NCBI RefSeq assembly: GCF_900113085.1
Contig: NZ_FOOC01000004.1
Span: 1 to 64,000 of the forward strand
Reading direction: 5' to 3'
Length of the DNA stretch: 64,000 nt
Source: Fontimonas thermophila
Lineage (GTDB): Bacteria > Pseudomonadota > Gammaproteobacteria > Nevskiales > Nevskiaceae
Shown here in pieces: positions 48,622-57,733 of the stretch. Positions within the stretch are counted from its first letter, which is position 1, and each line of letters begins with the position of its first letter. The notes beneath the pieces are model-generated. The model did not search any database. It was not told where the DNA came from and saw only the letters and a list, made by a program, of their open reading frames with translations. The translations under genes were made by a program, and so were the position numbers.

Positions 48622-49185
48622 ATGAACATCATCCAGACGCCGCTGCCGGGGGTCGTGTTGTTCGAACCCCGGGTATTCGCCGACGAGCGCGGCTTTTTCG
48701 TAGAGACGTTCCGCGAGACCTGGCTTGCCGAGGCCGGTCATCACGTCCGCTTTGTGCAGGACAACCATTCGCGCTCCCGGCGCGGCGTGCTGCGCGGCCT
48801 GCACTACCAGCTCAACGAACCCCAGGGCAAGCTGGTGCGGGTGGCGCGTGGCCGCGTGTTCGATGTGGCGGTGGACATCCGTCATGGCTCTCCGCATTTT
48901 GGGCGCTGGCATGGTGTGATTCTCGACGATGTGCATCACCGTATGGTCTACATCCCGCCAGGGTTTGCGCATGGTTTTCTCGTGCTCTCGGATGAAGCCG
49001 ATTTCGTTTACAAGTGCACGGCGTACTACGACGCGCCTTCTGACCGCGGCATTGCGTGGGATGATCCGGATCTGGCCATCGACTGGCCGCTGGCGGATTT
49101 GACGCCACAGGTTTCGGCCAAGGACGCTCACCATCCGAGACTGTGCCGGGTCTCTCCCGACCAGTTGCCGGTCTACGTGCGATGA
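48622..49185 (+). CDS. rmlC: dTDP-4-dehydrorhamnose 3,5-epimerase
   Basis: A 187-residue cupin-fold enzyme of dTDP-L-rhamnose synthesis. It has PLPGVVLFEPRVFADERGFFVETF, FVQDNHSRSRRGVLRGLHYQ (catalytic His) and YIPPGFAHGFLVLSD; family length is about 180. ATG at 48622 is the conserved start. It is coupled to rmlD through ATGA. Confidence 0.95.
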   Translation: MNIIQTPLPGVVLFEPRVFADERGFFVETFRETWLAEAGHHVRFVQDNHSRSRRGVLRGLHYQLNEPQGKLVRVARGRVFDVAVDIRHGSPHFGRWHGVILDDVHHRMVYIPPGFAHGFLVLSDEADFVYKCTAYYDAPSDRGIAWDDPDLAIDWPLADLTPQVSAKDAHHPRLCRVSPDQLPVYVR

Positions 49186-50069
49186 AGATTCTGCTCACCG
49201 GGGGCAGCGGCCAAGTCGGTACCGAGATCCGCCGGCGGGTGCACCGATGGGATGGCCTGACCGTCATCGCCCCGACGCGCGCGGAACTGGATCTGGCGCG
49301 GCCCGGAGAGGTGGCTGTCGCCGTGCATCGGTATGCGCCGGATATCGTCATCAATGCCGGGGCGTACACGGCGGTGGACAAGGCCGAGAGCGAGCCCGAT
49401 CTGGCCGAGGCGGTGAATGCGCGTGCCCCTGGCGAACTCGCAAAGGCCTGCGCGGCGCGCCACGTGCCGGTGCTGCATTTTTCGACCGACTATGTGTTCC
49501 CGGGCGATGCAGAACACCCCTACCGCCCCGAGGATGCCACCGCCCCCCTCGGGGTCTATGGCGCCACCAAGCTCGCGGGTGAGCGCGCGCTGCGCGCGGG
49601 CTGTCCCCAGCATCTGATTTTCCGGATCAGCTGGGTGTTTGCCGGGCATGGCGCCAATTTCGTGCGCACCATGCTGCGGCTCGGCGCACAGCGCGATGAG
49701 TTGCGCATCGTCGCCGATCAGGTCGGCGGGCCGACTTATGCCGGCCACATCGCCGATGCGGCGCTGCACATGGTGGACCGTTACCGCCGGGATGGCACCC
49801 TTGCGTGGGGGACGTACCACTACGCCGGAGCGCCGGACGTGAGCTGGTACGCGTTTGCCGGCGAGATTTTCGCCCGTGCCGTCGCCGCCGGCATTTTGGT
49901 GCGCGCGCCGCGCCTCGTGCCGATCGCCACGGCCGAATACCCGACACCGGCGCGGCGGCCGCTGAATTCGCGGATGGATTGCAGCGCGACCGCCAGCGTG
50001 CTGGGCCTGCCACGGCCGGACTGGCGCGTGGGCCTGGATCTTGCGCTGGCAGAATTGCGCGCCGCCTGA
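49182..50069 (+). CDS. rmlD: dTDP-4-dehydrorhamnose reductase
   Basis: A 295-residue short-chain dehydrogenase performing the last step to dTDP-L-rhamnose. It has KILLTGGSGQVGTEI, NAGAYTAVDKAESE, STDYVFPGD and YGATKLAGERAL (catalytic Tyr and Lys), then RISWVFAGHGANFVRTML. The first enzyme (RmlA) is 18 kb upstream; RmlB is not in the window. Confidence 0.95.
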   Translation: MKILLTGGSGQVGTEIRRRVHRWDGLTVIAPTRAELDLARPGEVAVAVHRYAPDIVINAGAYTAVDKAESEPDLAEAVNARAPGELAKACAARHVPVLHFSTDYVFPGDAEHPYRPEDATAPLGVYGATKLAGERALRAGCPQHLIFRISWVFAGHGANFVRTMLRLGAQRDELRIVADQVGGPTYAGHIADAALHMVDRYRRDGTLAWGTYHYAGAPDVSWYAFAGEIFARAVAAGILVRAPRLVPIATAEYPTPARRPLNSRMDCSATASVLGLPRPDWRVGLDLALAELRAA

Positions 50070-50235
50070 GCGGTGGCCGGCTTGGCGGGCCGTTGAAAAA
50101 CGATTGGCTGAACTATCTGCGGCGTTGCGCAGTGCTCGCTGCCTTGCCGATCTTTTGATCGGTCTCGACAGAAAAATCTCTTGCAGCGCTCTTGCCGCCT
50201 TGCATCGGCCATTCTCCCGATGTTTCAACGGCTGG

Positions 50236-51492
50236 TTAGCGCTCTCGCCGATGACGTTTCCGACGCGAATGGATGGTCGGCAAGTGTGCGGGGAGCAGAC
50301 CCACGTAGCTCGCCCGCGGGCGGATCAGTACGCCGCTGGCTTGCTGTTCGAGTGCATGGGCGAGCCAGCCGGCGACGCGTCCGGCGCCGAACAGGGCAAG
50401 ACCGGCTTGTGGGCCCAGCTCGTAGACATCGGCGAGCGCGGCGAGGGCGAAATCCGTGCTCGGGGCCTTGCCGGTTGCCTCGCCGACGGCGTCGATCAGG
50501 GTTTGCAGCCGCGCAAGGCGCGCGGGGCGTGGGCGTAGTTGCGAAAGTTTGCGCAGCAGTAGCGCTGCGCGTGGATCGCCCTGCGGGTACAGCGGGTGCC
50601 CGAACGTCGGCAGGCCCTCGCCGCGCTGCAGGCGACTGAGCACATAGCGCTGGATCGAGGGTGCCTTGAGGGCGTCCTGGATGAAGGCATAGGCACGCGC
50701 CGTGCCGCCACCGTGTGCGGGTCCGGAGAGGGCGGCAAGGCCGGCGGCGACGGCGGCGTGGAGGCTCGCACCGGTGGATGCGACGACCCGCGCGGCAAAG
50801 GCGGATGCATTGAGCTCATGGTCCGCGCACAGCAGCAGCGCGGTGCGTATCAGTTCGGCCAGGCGCGTATCGCCGGGGCGCCAGGCATCGGCGATGACCC
50901 GATGGGCCGGGCGCGCGCTGGGTTCGGTACCGGCGAGCAATGCTGTGGTCTGGCGTAGCAGCGCGGCGGCGCTCTGGCGGCGACGTGCCGGGTCCATGGA
51001 CAGATCGCGCACCGAACCGGGGGCGAGCAGGGGCAGCGCGGCGGCGGTTCGCTCGAGGGCGGGAAGGTCCGGCTGATGGAGCAGGGTGCGTACGGCAGCA
51101 GGCCACGGGTCGGGCGGCGGCAGGGAGAAGGGGTCGTCCGTGCCGCAATCCCACAGCAGCCGGGCGACGTCCTCCAGGCTGGCGCCGTTGTCGACGAGAT
51201 CGGTCACTGCCTGCCCGCGGTAGTAATGGCCCTCCGGGCGGATCAGCGAGATGCGGGTTTCCAGCACCGGCAACCCCCAGGCGAGACTGTGCGCGGCGCC
51301 CTGGGCCGCGCTGCGCCCGGCACGGCGGCGTTCGATCAGGCGGTCGATGTCCTGGGCGAGGTAAAGCCGGCGGCGGGGGTCCGGCCCGGGCCGGGAATGC
51401 ACATGGCCGCGGCTGACATAGGCGTACAGCGTGGCCAGGCTCACGCCCAGGCGTGCAGCGGCTTCGCGTGCGCTGAGGTATTCGCTGCTCAT
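50236..51492 (-). CDS. Citrate synthase-like protein with N-terminal MerR/excisionase-type helix-turn-helix
   Basis: A 418-residue fusion. Residues 1-55 form a DNA-binding HTH_17/MerR-type domain (YLSAREAAARLGVSLATLYAYVSRG, then a wing and DIDRLIERRR). The rest is a citrate synthase fold. Catalytic-type residues remain: ADHELNASAF (His), PTFGHPLY (His) and STDFAL (Asp), with GPAHGGG as the CoA-side loop. It is divergent from prpBC-acnD-prpF across a short region containing a perfect inverted repeat. I infer a metabolite-sensing regulator of the methylcitrate genes, possibly still catalytic. Start at MSSEYL; two ATGs 9 and 15 bases upstream are alternatives. Confidence 0.82.
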   Translation of the reverse strand: MSSEYLSAREAAARLGVSLATLYAYVSRGHVHSRPGPDPRRRLYLAQDIDRLIERRRAGRSAAQGAAHSLAWGLPVLETRISLIRPEGHYYRGQAVTDLVDNGASLEDVARLLWDCGTDDPFSLPPPDPWPAAVRTLLHQPDLPALERTAAALPLLAPGSVRDLSMDPARRRQSAAALLRQTTALLAGTEPSARPAHRVIADAWRPGDTRLAELIRTALLLCADHELNASAFAARVVASTGASLHAAVAAGLAALSGPAHGGGTARAYAFIQDALKAPSIQRYVLSRLQRGEGLPTFGHPLYPQGDPRAALLLRKLSQLRPRPARLARLQTLIDAVGEATGKAPSTDFALAALADVYELGPQAGLALFGAGRVAGWLAHALEQQASGVLIRPRASYVGLLPAHLPTIHSRRKRHRRER

Positions 51493-51517
51493 CGCATTCA
51501 TGCCCATATATTGACGA

Positions 51518-51535
51518 GATCAATCAAGATTGATC
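51518..51535. promoter_or_regulatory. Perfect inverted repeat, candidate operator between the HTH-citrate synthase gene and prpB
   Basis: GATCAATC-AA-GATTGATC: two perfect 8-base arms with a 2-base spacer. It lies 26 bases before the divergent HTH gene start and 84 bases before prpB, where one bound dimer could control both directions. Confidence 0.6.
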
Positions 51536-51619
51536 AATGCGTGGGCGAGTGCCAGAGTATCGATCCATCCCGGCAGATCCGGAATGTCCGCCATCGATGG
51601 GATATCAAGGAGTCTCGAC

Positions 51620-52510
51620 ATGAGCACCCAGACATCCGCGGGCGCACGCCTGCGCGCCGCGCTCGCCGCCGAAAAACCCTTGCAGGTGGTCGGCACGATC
51701 AACGCCAACCACGCCCTGCTGGCGAAGTCGGTCGGTTTTAAGGCGATTTATCTTTCCGGGGGTGGAGTCGCGGCGGGTTCGCTGGGACTGCCGGATCTAG
51801 GTATTTCCACGCTCGACGATGTCCTCACCGACGTGCGTCGCATTACCGATGTCTGCGATCTGCCGTTGCTCGTCGATGCCGATACCGGTTTTGGTCCGAG
51901 TGCATTCAACGTCGCGCGGACGACCAAGAGCCTGATCAAATTCGGGGCCGCCGGGATGCACATCGAAGACCAGGTCGGTGCCAAGCGTTGCGGGCACCGC
52001 CCCGGCAAGGAAATCGTCTCGCAGCAGGAGATGGTCGACCGGATCAAGGCCGCCGTCGATGCGCGGACGGACGACGATTTCGTCATCATGGCGCGGACCG
52101 ATGCGCTCGCCGTCGAGGGTCTGGAGCGGGCGATCGAGCGTGCGGTGGCCTGCGTCGAGGCCGGTGCAGACATGATTTTCCCGGAGGCGATGACGGATCT
52201 GGCGATGTACAAGCGATTCGCCGCCGCCGTGAAGGTGCCGATCCTCGCCAACATCACCGAGTTCGGTGCAACTCCGCTGTACACCGTCGAGGAGCTGCGG
52301 GGCGCCGACGTGAGCCTGGTGTTGTATCCGCTCTCTGCATTCCGGGCGATGAACAAGGCGGCGCTGAACGTCTATACCGCGATCCGCCGCGACGGCACGC
52401 AGAAGAATGTTCTCGATACGATGCAGACGCGTATGGAACTGTATGCGTCGATCGGGTACCACGCCTACGAGCAGAAACTCGATGCGCTGTTCGCACAGCA
52501 CAAGCGGTGA
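51620..52510 (+). CDS. prpB: 2-Methylisocitrate lyase
   Basis: A 296-residue enzyme of the isocitrate lyase/PEP mutase superfamily cleaving 2-methylisocitrate to pyruvate and succinate. It has [43 protein letters not shown] (catalytic Cys loop) and [13 protein letters not shown] at 51620 follows AAGGAG (51607-51612), so the 30-codon extension upstream is not used. It is the first gene of the methylcitrate operon. Confidence 0.96.
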   Translation: MSTQTSAGARLRAALAAEKPLQVVGTINANHALLAKSVGFKAIYLSGGGVAAGSLGLPDLGISTLDDVLTDVRRITDVCDLPLLVDADTGFGPSAFNVARTTKSLIKFGAAGMHIEDQVGAKRCGHRPGKEIVSQQEMVDRIKAAVDARTDDDFVIMARTDALAVEGLERAIERAVACVEAGADMIFPEAMTDLAMYKRFAAAVKVPILANITEFGATPLYTVEELRGADVSLVLYPLSAFRAMNKAALNVYTAIRRDGTQKNVLDTMQTRMELYASIGYHAYEQKLDALFAQHKR

Positions 52511-52564
52511 CGAGGTGAGCGATCCTCCCATCGCGCCAGCGTCATACCCCCATCAGGAGACGAC

Positions 52565-53719
52565 ATGAGCGAAACCGTAACCCCCGGCTTCAAACCCAAG
52601 AAATCCGTTGCGCTGTCGGGTGTTGCCGCCGGCAATACCGCGCTGTGCACAGTCGGTCGCACCGGCAACGATCTGCATTATCGCGGGTACGACATTCTCG
52701 ATATCGCCGATGTCTGCGAGTTTGAGGAGATCGCGTACTTGCTCGTGCACGGCAAGCTGCCGAACGTCGCGGAGCTGGCGGCCTACAAAGCCAAGCTCAA
52801 ATCGCTGCGCGGTCTGCCGGCGCATGTGAAATCGGTGCTCGAGGAGTTGCCGGCCAACAGTCATCCGATGGACGTGATGCGCACCGGCGTTTCGGCGCTG
52901 GGCTGCGTGCTGCCGGAGAAAGACGATCACAATCATCCCGGTGCGCGCGACATCGCCGACCGTCTGCTCGCCTCGCTCGGATCGATGCTGCTGTACTGGT
53001 ATCACTACAGCCACAACGGCCGCATCATCGATGTCGAGACCGATGACGATTCCATCGGCGGACATTTCCTGCATCTTTTGCACGGCGAAAAGCCCAGGGC
53101 ATCGTGGGTGCGTGCGATGCATACCTCGCTGATTCTGTACGCCGAACACGAATTCAACGCCAGCACCTTCACCTGCCGGGTGATCGCGGGTACCGGCTCG
53201 GACATGTATTCGGCGATCTGCGGCGGTATCGGCGCACTGCGCGGACCCAAGCACGGCGGCGCCAACGAGGTCGCTTTTGAAATCCAGAAACGCTACGAGA
53301 CGCCCGACGAGGCCGAGGCCGACATCCGCAAACGGGTCGAGAACAAAGAAGTGATCATCGGCTTTGGTCATCCCGTTTACACGGTTTCCGATCCGCGCAA
53401 CAAGGTGATCAAGGAAGTGGCGCGCCGCCTGTCGCAGGAGGCCGGCAATACCAAGATGTTCGACATCGCCGAACGTCTGGAAAAGGTAATGTGGGAGGTC
53501 AAAAAGATGTTCCCGAACCTCGACTGGTTCTCAGCGGTGAGCTATCACATGATGGGGGTGCCGACGGCCATGTTCACGCCGCTGTTCGTCATCGCCCGCA
53601 CCGCAGGCTGGAGCGCGCACATCATCGAGCAGCGTATCGACGGCAAGATCATCCGTCCGAGCGCCAATTACATCGGTCCGGAAAACCGCCGGTTCGTGCG
53701 CATCGAGGACCGCCAATAG
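52565..53719 (+). CDS. prpC: 2-Methylcitrate synthase
   Basis: A 384-residue citrate synthase-family enzyme condensing propionyl-CoA with oxaloacetate. It has [62 protein letters not shown] and [14 protein letters not shown], the last distinguishing methylcitrate synthases. AGGAG at 52555-52559 supports the start. It is 54 bases after prpB. Confidence 0.96.
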   Translation: MSETVTPGFKPKKSVALSGVAAGNTALCTVGRTGNDLHYRGYDILDIADVCEFEEIAYLLVHGKLPNVAELAAYKAKLKSLRGLPAHVKSVLEELPANSHPMDVMRTGVSALGCVLPEKDDHNHPGARDIADRLLASLGSMLLYWYHYSHNGRIIDVETDDDSIGGHFLHLLHGEKPRASWVRAMHTSLILYAEHEFNASTFTCRVIAGTGSDMYSAICGGIGALRGPKHGGANEVAFEIQKRYETPDEAEADIRKRVENKEVIIGFGHPVYTVSDPRNKVIKEVARRLSQEAGNTKMFDIAERLEKVMWEVKKMFPNLDWFSAVSYHMMGVPTAMFTPLFVIARTAGWSAHIIEQRIDGKIIRPSANYIGPENRRFVRIEDRQ

Positions 53720-53732
53720 CCGAAGTGACCGT

Positions 53733-56348
53733 ATGAACACCGCCTACCGCAAGAGACTGCCGGGCACCGCGCTCGATTATTTCGATGCGCGCGAGGCCGT
53801 GGATCGGATCCAGCCGGGTGCGTACGACAGGCTGCCGTATACCGCACGGGTGCATGCCGAGAACATCGTGCGCCGCGCCGAGCCGGAGAAGATCCGCGAT
53901 TACCTGACACAGTTGATCGAACGCCGGCGGGATCTGGATTTTCCGTGGTATCCGGTGCGCGTCGTCTGCCATGACATCCTGGGCCAGACGGCGTTGGTGG
54001 ATCTCGCCGGCCTGCGGGATGCCATTGCCCAGCAAGGCGGTGATCCGGCGCAGGTCAATCCCGTGGTGCCGGTGCAGCTCATCGTCGATCATTCGCTCGC
54101 GGTGGAGCATGCGGGTTTCGAGAAAGACGCGTTCGCCAAGAATCGGGCGATCGAGGATCGGCGCAACGACGACCGCTTCCATTTCATCGACTGGACGCGG
54201 CGCGCGTTCAAGAACGTGGATGTGATTCCGCCAGGCAACGGCATCATGCACCAGATCAATCTGGAGAAGATGAGCCCGGTGGTCTACGTTCAGGATGGTG
54301 TGGCTTTCCCCGATACCTGTGTCGGCACCGACAGTCACACGCCGCACGTGGATGCCCTCGGTGTCATCGCCATCGGTGTCGGCGGCCTCGAGGCGGAGAA
54401 TGTGATGCTCGGCCGCGCCTCGTGGATGCGCCTGCCCGACATCGTCGGCGTCGAACTCACGGGCCGGCCGGGGCCGGGGATCACGGCGACGGATGTCGTG
54501 CTCGCGCTCACCGAGTTTCTGCGCAAGGAAAAGGTGGTGGGGGCGTATCTGGAATTTTTCGGTGAGGGGGCATCGGCGCTGACGCTCGCCGACCGCGCGA
54601 CGATCTCGAACATGGCCCCGGAATACGGCGCCACCGCGGCGATGTTTTTCATCGACCAGAACACGCTCGACTATCTGCGCCTGACCGGACGCGACGAGCA
54701 GCAGGTCAGGCTGGTCGAGATCTACGCCAAGCACACGGGGCTGTGGGCCGATGCGCTCAAGACTGCCGAGTATGAGCGCGTTCTGCGGTTCGATCTCTCC
54801 ACCGTGGTCCGCAACATGGCGGGGCCTTCCAACCCGCACCGGCGCCTGCCGACGTCGGCGCTCGCCGAGCGCGGTATCGCCGGACCCTGGCAGATGCCGC
54901 AAGCGGGTACGATGCCGGACGGCGCCGTGATCATTGCCGCGATCACCTCGTGCACCAATACCTCTAACCCGCGCAATGTGATCGCCGCCGGGCTTTTGGC
55001 GCGCAACGCGGTGCGCAAGGGCTTGGCGCGCAAGCCCTGGGTCAAGACCTCGCTGGCGCCCGGCTCCAAGACCGTCGAGCTGTACCTGCGCGAGGCCGGT
55101 TTGCTCGAACCGCTCGAGCAGCTCGGCTTTGGCATCGTCGGCTTTGCCTGCACGACGTGCAACGGCATGTCCGGCGCGCTCGATCCGAAGATCCAGCAGG
55201 AAATCATCGAGCGCGACCTCTACACGGTGGCGGTGCTCTCGGGCAATCGCAACTTCGACGGTCGCATCCATCCGTACGCCAAGCAGGCTTTTCTCGCCAG
55301 CCCGCCGCTGGTCGTCGCCTATGCGATCGCCGGCACGATCCGCTTCGATATCGAAAAAGACGCGCTCGGCGTGGATGCCGACGGCACGCCGGTCACGCTC
55401 AAGGACTTGTGGCCCAGCGATGAGGAGATCGATGCCATCATCGCCAGGAGCGTGAAGCCGGAATTCTTCCGCCGCGTGTACGGGCCGATGTTCAACTTCA
55501 AGGCCGTGGACGAAAAGGTCAGCCCGCTGTACGACTGGCGTTCGCAGAGCACCTACATCCGGCGCCCGCCGTACTGGGACAAGGAAGGCGTCGGCGCGCT
55601 CGCCGCCTATCCCCGTACGCTCAAGGGCATGCGCCCGCTGGCGATCTTCGGCGACAACATCACCACCGACCACATCTCGCCGTCGAATGCGATTCTTCCC
55701 GATTCCGCCGCGGGTGAGTATCTGGCCCGGATGGGATTGCCGGAAGAGGACTTCAATTCGTACGCCACGCATCGCGGTGACCACCTCACGGCCATGCGCG
55801 CCACCTTTGCCAATCCGACGCTGCAGAACGAGATGGTGCGCAACCCCGACGGCAGCATCCGCAAGGGCTCGCTCGCGCGTGTGGAGCCGGAAGGGGTGGT
55901 CATGCGCATGTGGGAGGCGATCGAAACCTATCTCGCCCGCCGCCAGCCGCTGATCATCATCGCCGGCATGGATTATGGCCAGGGTTCCTCGCGCGACTGG
56001 GCCGCCAAGGGCGTGCGTCTGGCCGGCGTCGAGGCGATCGTCGCCGAGGGTTTCGAGCGTATCCATCGCACCAACTTGATCGGCATGGGCGTGTTGCCCC
56101 TGCAGTTCGAGCCGGGTGTGAACCGTTTGACGCTCAAACTCGATGGCAGCGAAACTTACGACGTGATCGGGACCCGCCGGCCGCGCGCGCGGCTGACGCT
56201 CGTCATCCATCGCCGCAGCGGCGAGACGCTGGAAGTGCCGGTCATATGCCGGCTCGATTCCGACGAGGAAGTGTCGATCTACGAGGCCGGCGGCGTGCTG
56301 CAGCGCTTTGCGCAGGATTTTCTCGAGGCCTCGGCCAAGGTGGCCTGA
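53733..56348 (+). CDS. acnD: Fe/S-dependent 2-methylcitrate dehydratase AcnD
   Basis: An 871-residue aconitase-family enzyme dehydrating 2-methylcitrate to a 2-methylaconitate isomer. The 4Fe-4S ligands are in ITSCTNTSNP and FACTTCNGMSG; GTDSHTPHVDALGVI and MDYGQGSSRDWAAKG are family motifs. MNTAYRKRLPGTALDYFDAREAV is the typical AcnD N-terminus. It works with PrpF, in place of the iron-independent PrpD. Confidence 0.95.
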   Translation: MNTAYRKRLPGTALDYFDAREAVDRIQPGAYDRLPYTARVHAENIVRRAEPEKIRDYLTQLIERRRDLDFPWYPVRVVCHDILGQTALVDLAGLRDAIAQQGGDPAQVNPVVPVQLIVDHSLAVEHAGFEKDAFAKNRAIEDRRNDDRFHFIDWTRRAFKNVDVIPPGNGIMHQINLEKMSPVVYVQDGVAFPDTCVGTDSHTPHVDALGVIAIGVGGLEAENVMLGRASWMRLPDIVGVELTGRPGPGITATDVVLALTEFLRKEKVVGAYLEFFGEGASALTLADRATISNMAPEYGATAAMFFIDQNTLDYLRLTGRDEQQVRLVEIYAKHTGLWADALKTAEYERVLRFDLSTVVRNMAGPSNPHRRLPTSALAERGIAGPWQMPQAGTMPDGAVIIAAITSCTNTSNPRNVIAAGLLARNAVRKGLARKPWVKTSLAPGSKTVELYLREAGLLEPLEQLGFGIVGFACTTCNGMSGALDPKIQQEIIERDLYTVAVLSGNRNFDGRIHPYAKQAFLASPPLVVAYAIAGTIRFDIEKDALGVDADGTPVTLKDLWPSDEEIDAIIARSVKPEFFRRVYGPMFNFKAVDEKVSPLYDWRSQSTYIRRPPYWDKEGVGALAAYPRTLKGMRPLAIFGDNITTDHISPSNAILPDSAAGEYLARMGLPEEDFNSYATHRGDHLTAMRATFANPTLQNEMVRNPDGSIRKGSLARVEPEGVVMRMWEAIETYLARRQPLIIIAGMDYGQGSSRDWAAKGVRLAGVEAIVAEGFERIHRTNLIGMGVLPLQFEPGVNRLTLKLDGSETYDVIGTRRPRARLTLVIHRRSGETLEVPVICRLDSDEEVSIYEAGGVLQRFAQDFLEASAKVA

Positions 56349-56349
56349 C

Positions 56350-57537
56350 ATGGCGTATCCGGCACAAATCAGGATTCCCGCGACTTACATGCGCGGGGGG
56401 ACCAGCAAGGGTGTGTTCTTCCGGCTCGCGGATTTACCGGCGCGCTGTCAGGTGCCCGGCGAGGCGCGTGATCGCCTCTTGATGCGCGTCATCGGCAGTC
56501 CCGATCCATATGGTGCGCATATCGACGGCATGGGGGGCGCGACGTCGAGCACCAGCAAATGCGTCATTCTGTCGAAGAGCACGCGCCCGGATCACGACGT
56601 GGATTACCTTTACGGCCAGGTTGCGATCGACAAGCCGTTCGTCGACTGGAGCGGCAATTGCGGCAATCTGTCGACCGCAGCCGGAGCGTTTGCGATCCAT
56701 GCCGGCTTGATCGATCCGGCGCGGGTGATGCGCGACGGAATATGTACCGTGCGCATCTGGCAGGCCAACATCGGTAAAACCATCATCGCGCACGTGCCGG
56801 TCACCGACGGGCAGGTGCAGGAGACCGGCGATTTCGAGCTCGACGGCGTGACCTTTCCATCCGCCGAGATCGTGCTCGAGTTTCTCGATCCCTCCGATGA
56901 CGGTGCATCCGGCGGCTCGATGTTCCCGACGGGGCAGTTGATCGACGTGCTCGACGTGCCAGGGGTGGGTCGGCTTGCGGCGACACTGATCACGTCCGGT
57001 ATCCCGACCGTGTTCGTCGAGGCCGAGGCGCTGGGTTATACCGGCACCGAGCTGCGCGAGACGATCAACACCGATCCCGCGGCGCTGGCGAAGTTCGAGG
57101 CGATCCGGGTGGCCGGCGCGCTGCGCATGGGGTTGATCCACAAACCCGAGGAGGCGGCGGTGCGCCAGCACACGCCCAAGATCGCATTTGTCGCACCGCC
57201 ACGGGATTACGTCGCGTCCAACGGCAGACTCATCAAGGCCAGCGAAATCGATTTGAACGTGCGGGCACTGTCCATGGGCAAGCTGCACCACGCCATGATG
57301 GGCACGGCCGCGGTTGCGATCGCCACCGCAGCCGCGATCCCCGGCACACTGGTCAACCGCGCTGCCGGTGGCGGGATGCGGGAGTCGGTGCGTTTCGGGC
57401 ATCCCTCGGGGACACTGCGCGTCGGTGCCACGGTGGAGCAGGTCAACGGCGAGTGGATCGTCAGGAAGGCGGTGATGTCACGCTCTGCCCGCATTCTCAT
57501 GGAAGGCTGGGTGCGTGTTCCGGCCGATGCTTTCTGA
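56350..57537 (+). CDS. prpF: 2-Methylaconitate isomerase PrpF
   Basis: A 395-residue protein with the diaminopimelate epimerase-like fold. YMRGGTSKGVFFRL at the N-terminus, DGMGGATSSTSKC, DWSGNCGNLSTAAGAFA and the C-terminal GHPSGTLRVGA are typical. It isomerises the AcnD product so aconitase can rehydrate it. It starts 1 base after the acnD stop and ends the operon. Confidence 0.95.
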   Translation: MAYPAQIRIPATYMRGGTSKGVFFRLADLPARCQVPGEARDRLLMRVIGSPDPYGAHIDGMGGATSSTSKCVILSKSTRPDHDVDYLYGQVAIDKPFVDWSGNCGNLSTAAGAFAIHAGLIDPARVMRDGICTVRIWQANIGKTIIAHVPVTDGQVQETGDFELDGVTFPSAEIVLEFLDPSDDGASGGSMFPTGQLIDVLDVPGVGRLAATLITSGIPTVFVEAEALGYTGTELRETINTDPAALAKFEAIRVAGALRMGLIHKPEEAAVRQHTPKIAFVAPPRDYVASNGRLIKASEIDLNVRALSMGKLHHAMMGTAAVAIATAAAIPGTLVNRAAGGGMRESVRFGHPSGTLRVGATVEQVNGEWIVRKAVMSRSARILMEGWVRVPADAF

Positions 57538-57567
57538 GGCCTGCATTGGACAAGTGCTGACCACGAA

Positions 57568-57594
57568 GACCCGGCCCGCCATGGCCGGGTTTTT
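57568..57594 (+). terminator. Intrinsic terminator of the prp operon
   Basis: ACCCGGCC and GGCCGGGT form an 8-bp stem with a 6-base loop followed by TTTT, 31 bases after the prpF stop. Confidence 0.85.
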
Positions 57595-57679
57595 GATTCC
57601 CGCGCCGGAAGGCGCTCGGCCTCGCCGGTGAAGTTTTGCCTTGCGCTTGGGGGAGCCGGATCGCACGACGCAATCGCCC

Positions 57680-57711
57680 AAAAAACAGGCGGCGGGGGAT
57701 ACCCGCCGCCT
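57680..57711 (-). terminator. Intrinsic terminator of the OmpA-family gene
   Basis: On the minus strand AGGCGGCGGGT pairs with CCCGCCGCCT and is followed by GTTTTTT. It lies 22 bases beyond the stop of the gene ending at 57734, back to back with the prp terminator. Confidence 0.85.
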
Positions 57712-57733
57712 GGTGCCCGATCCGTGCCTGCGC

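Noticed and set aside
53649-56351. 900-codon minus-strand open frame opposite acnD
   Set aside because: It is fully antisense to acnD; its composition follows from acnD codon usage and no domain is visible.
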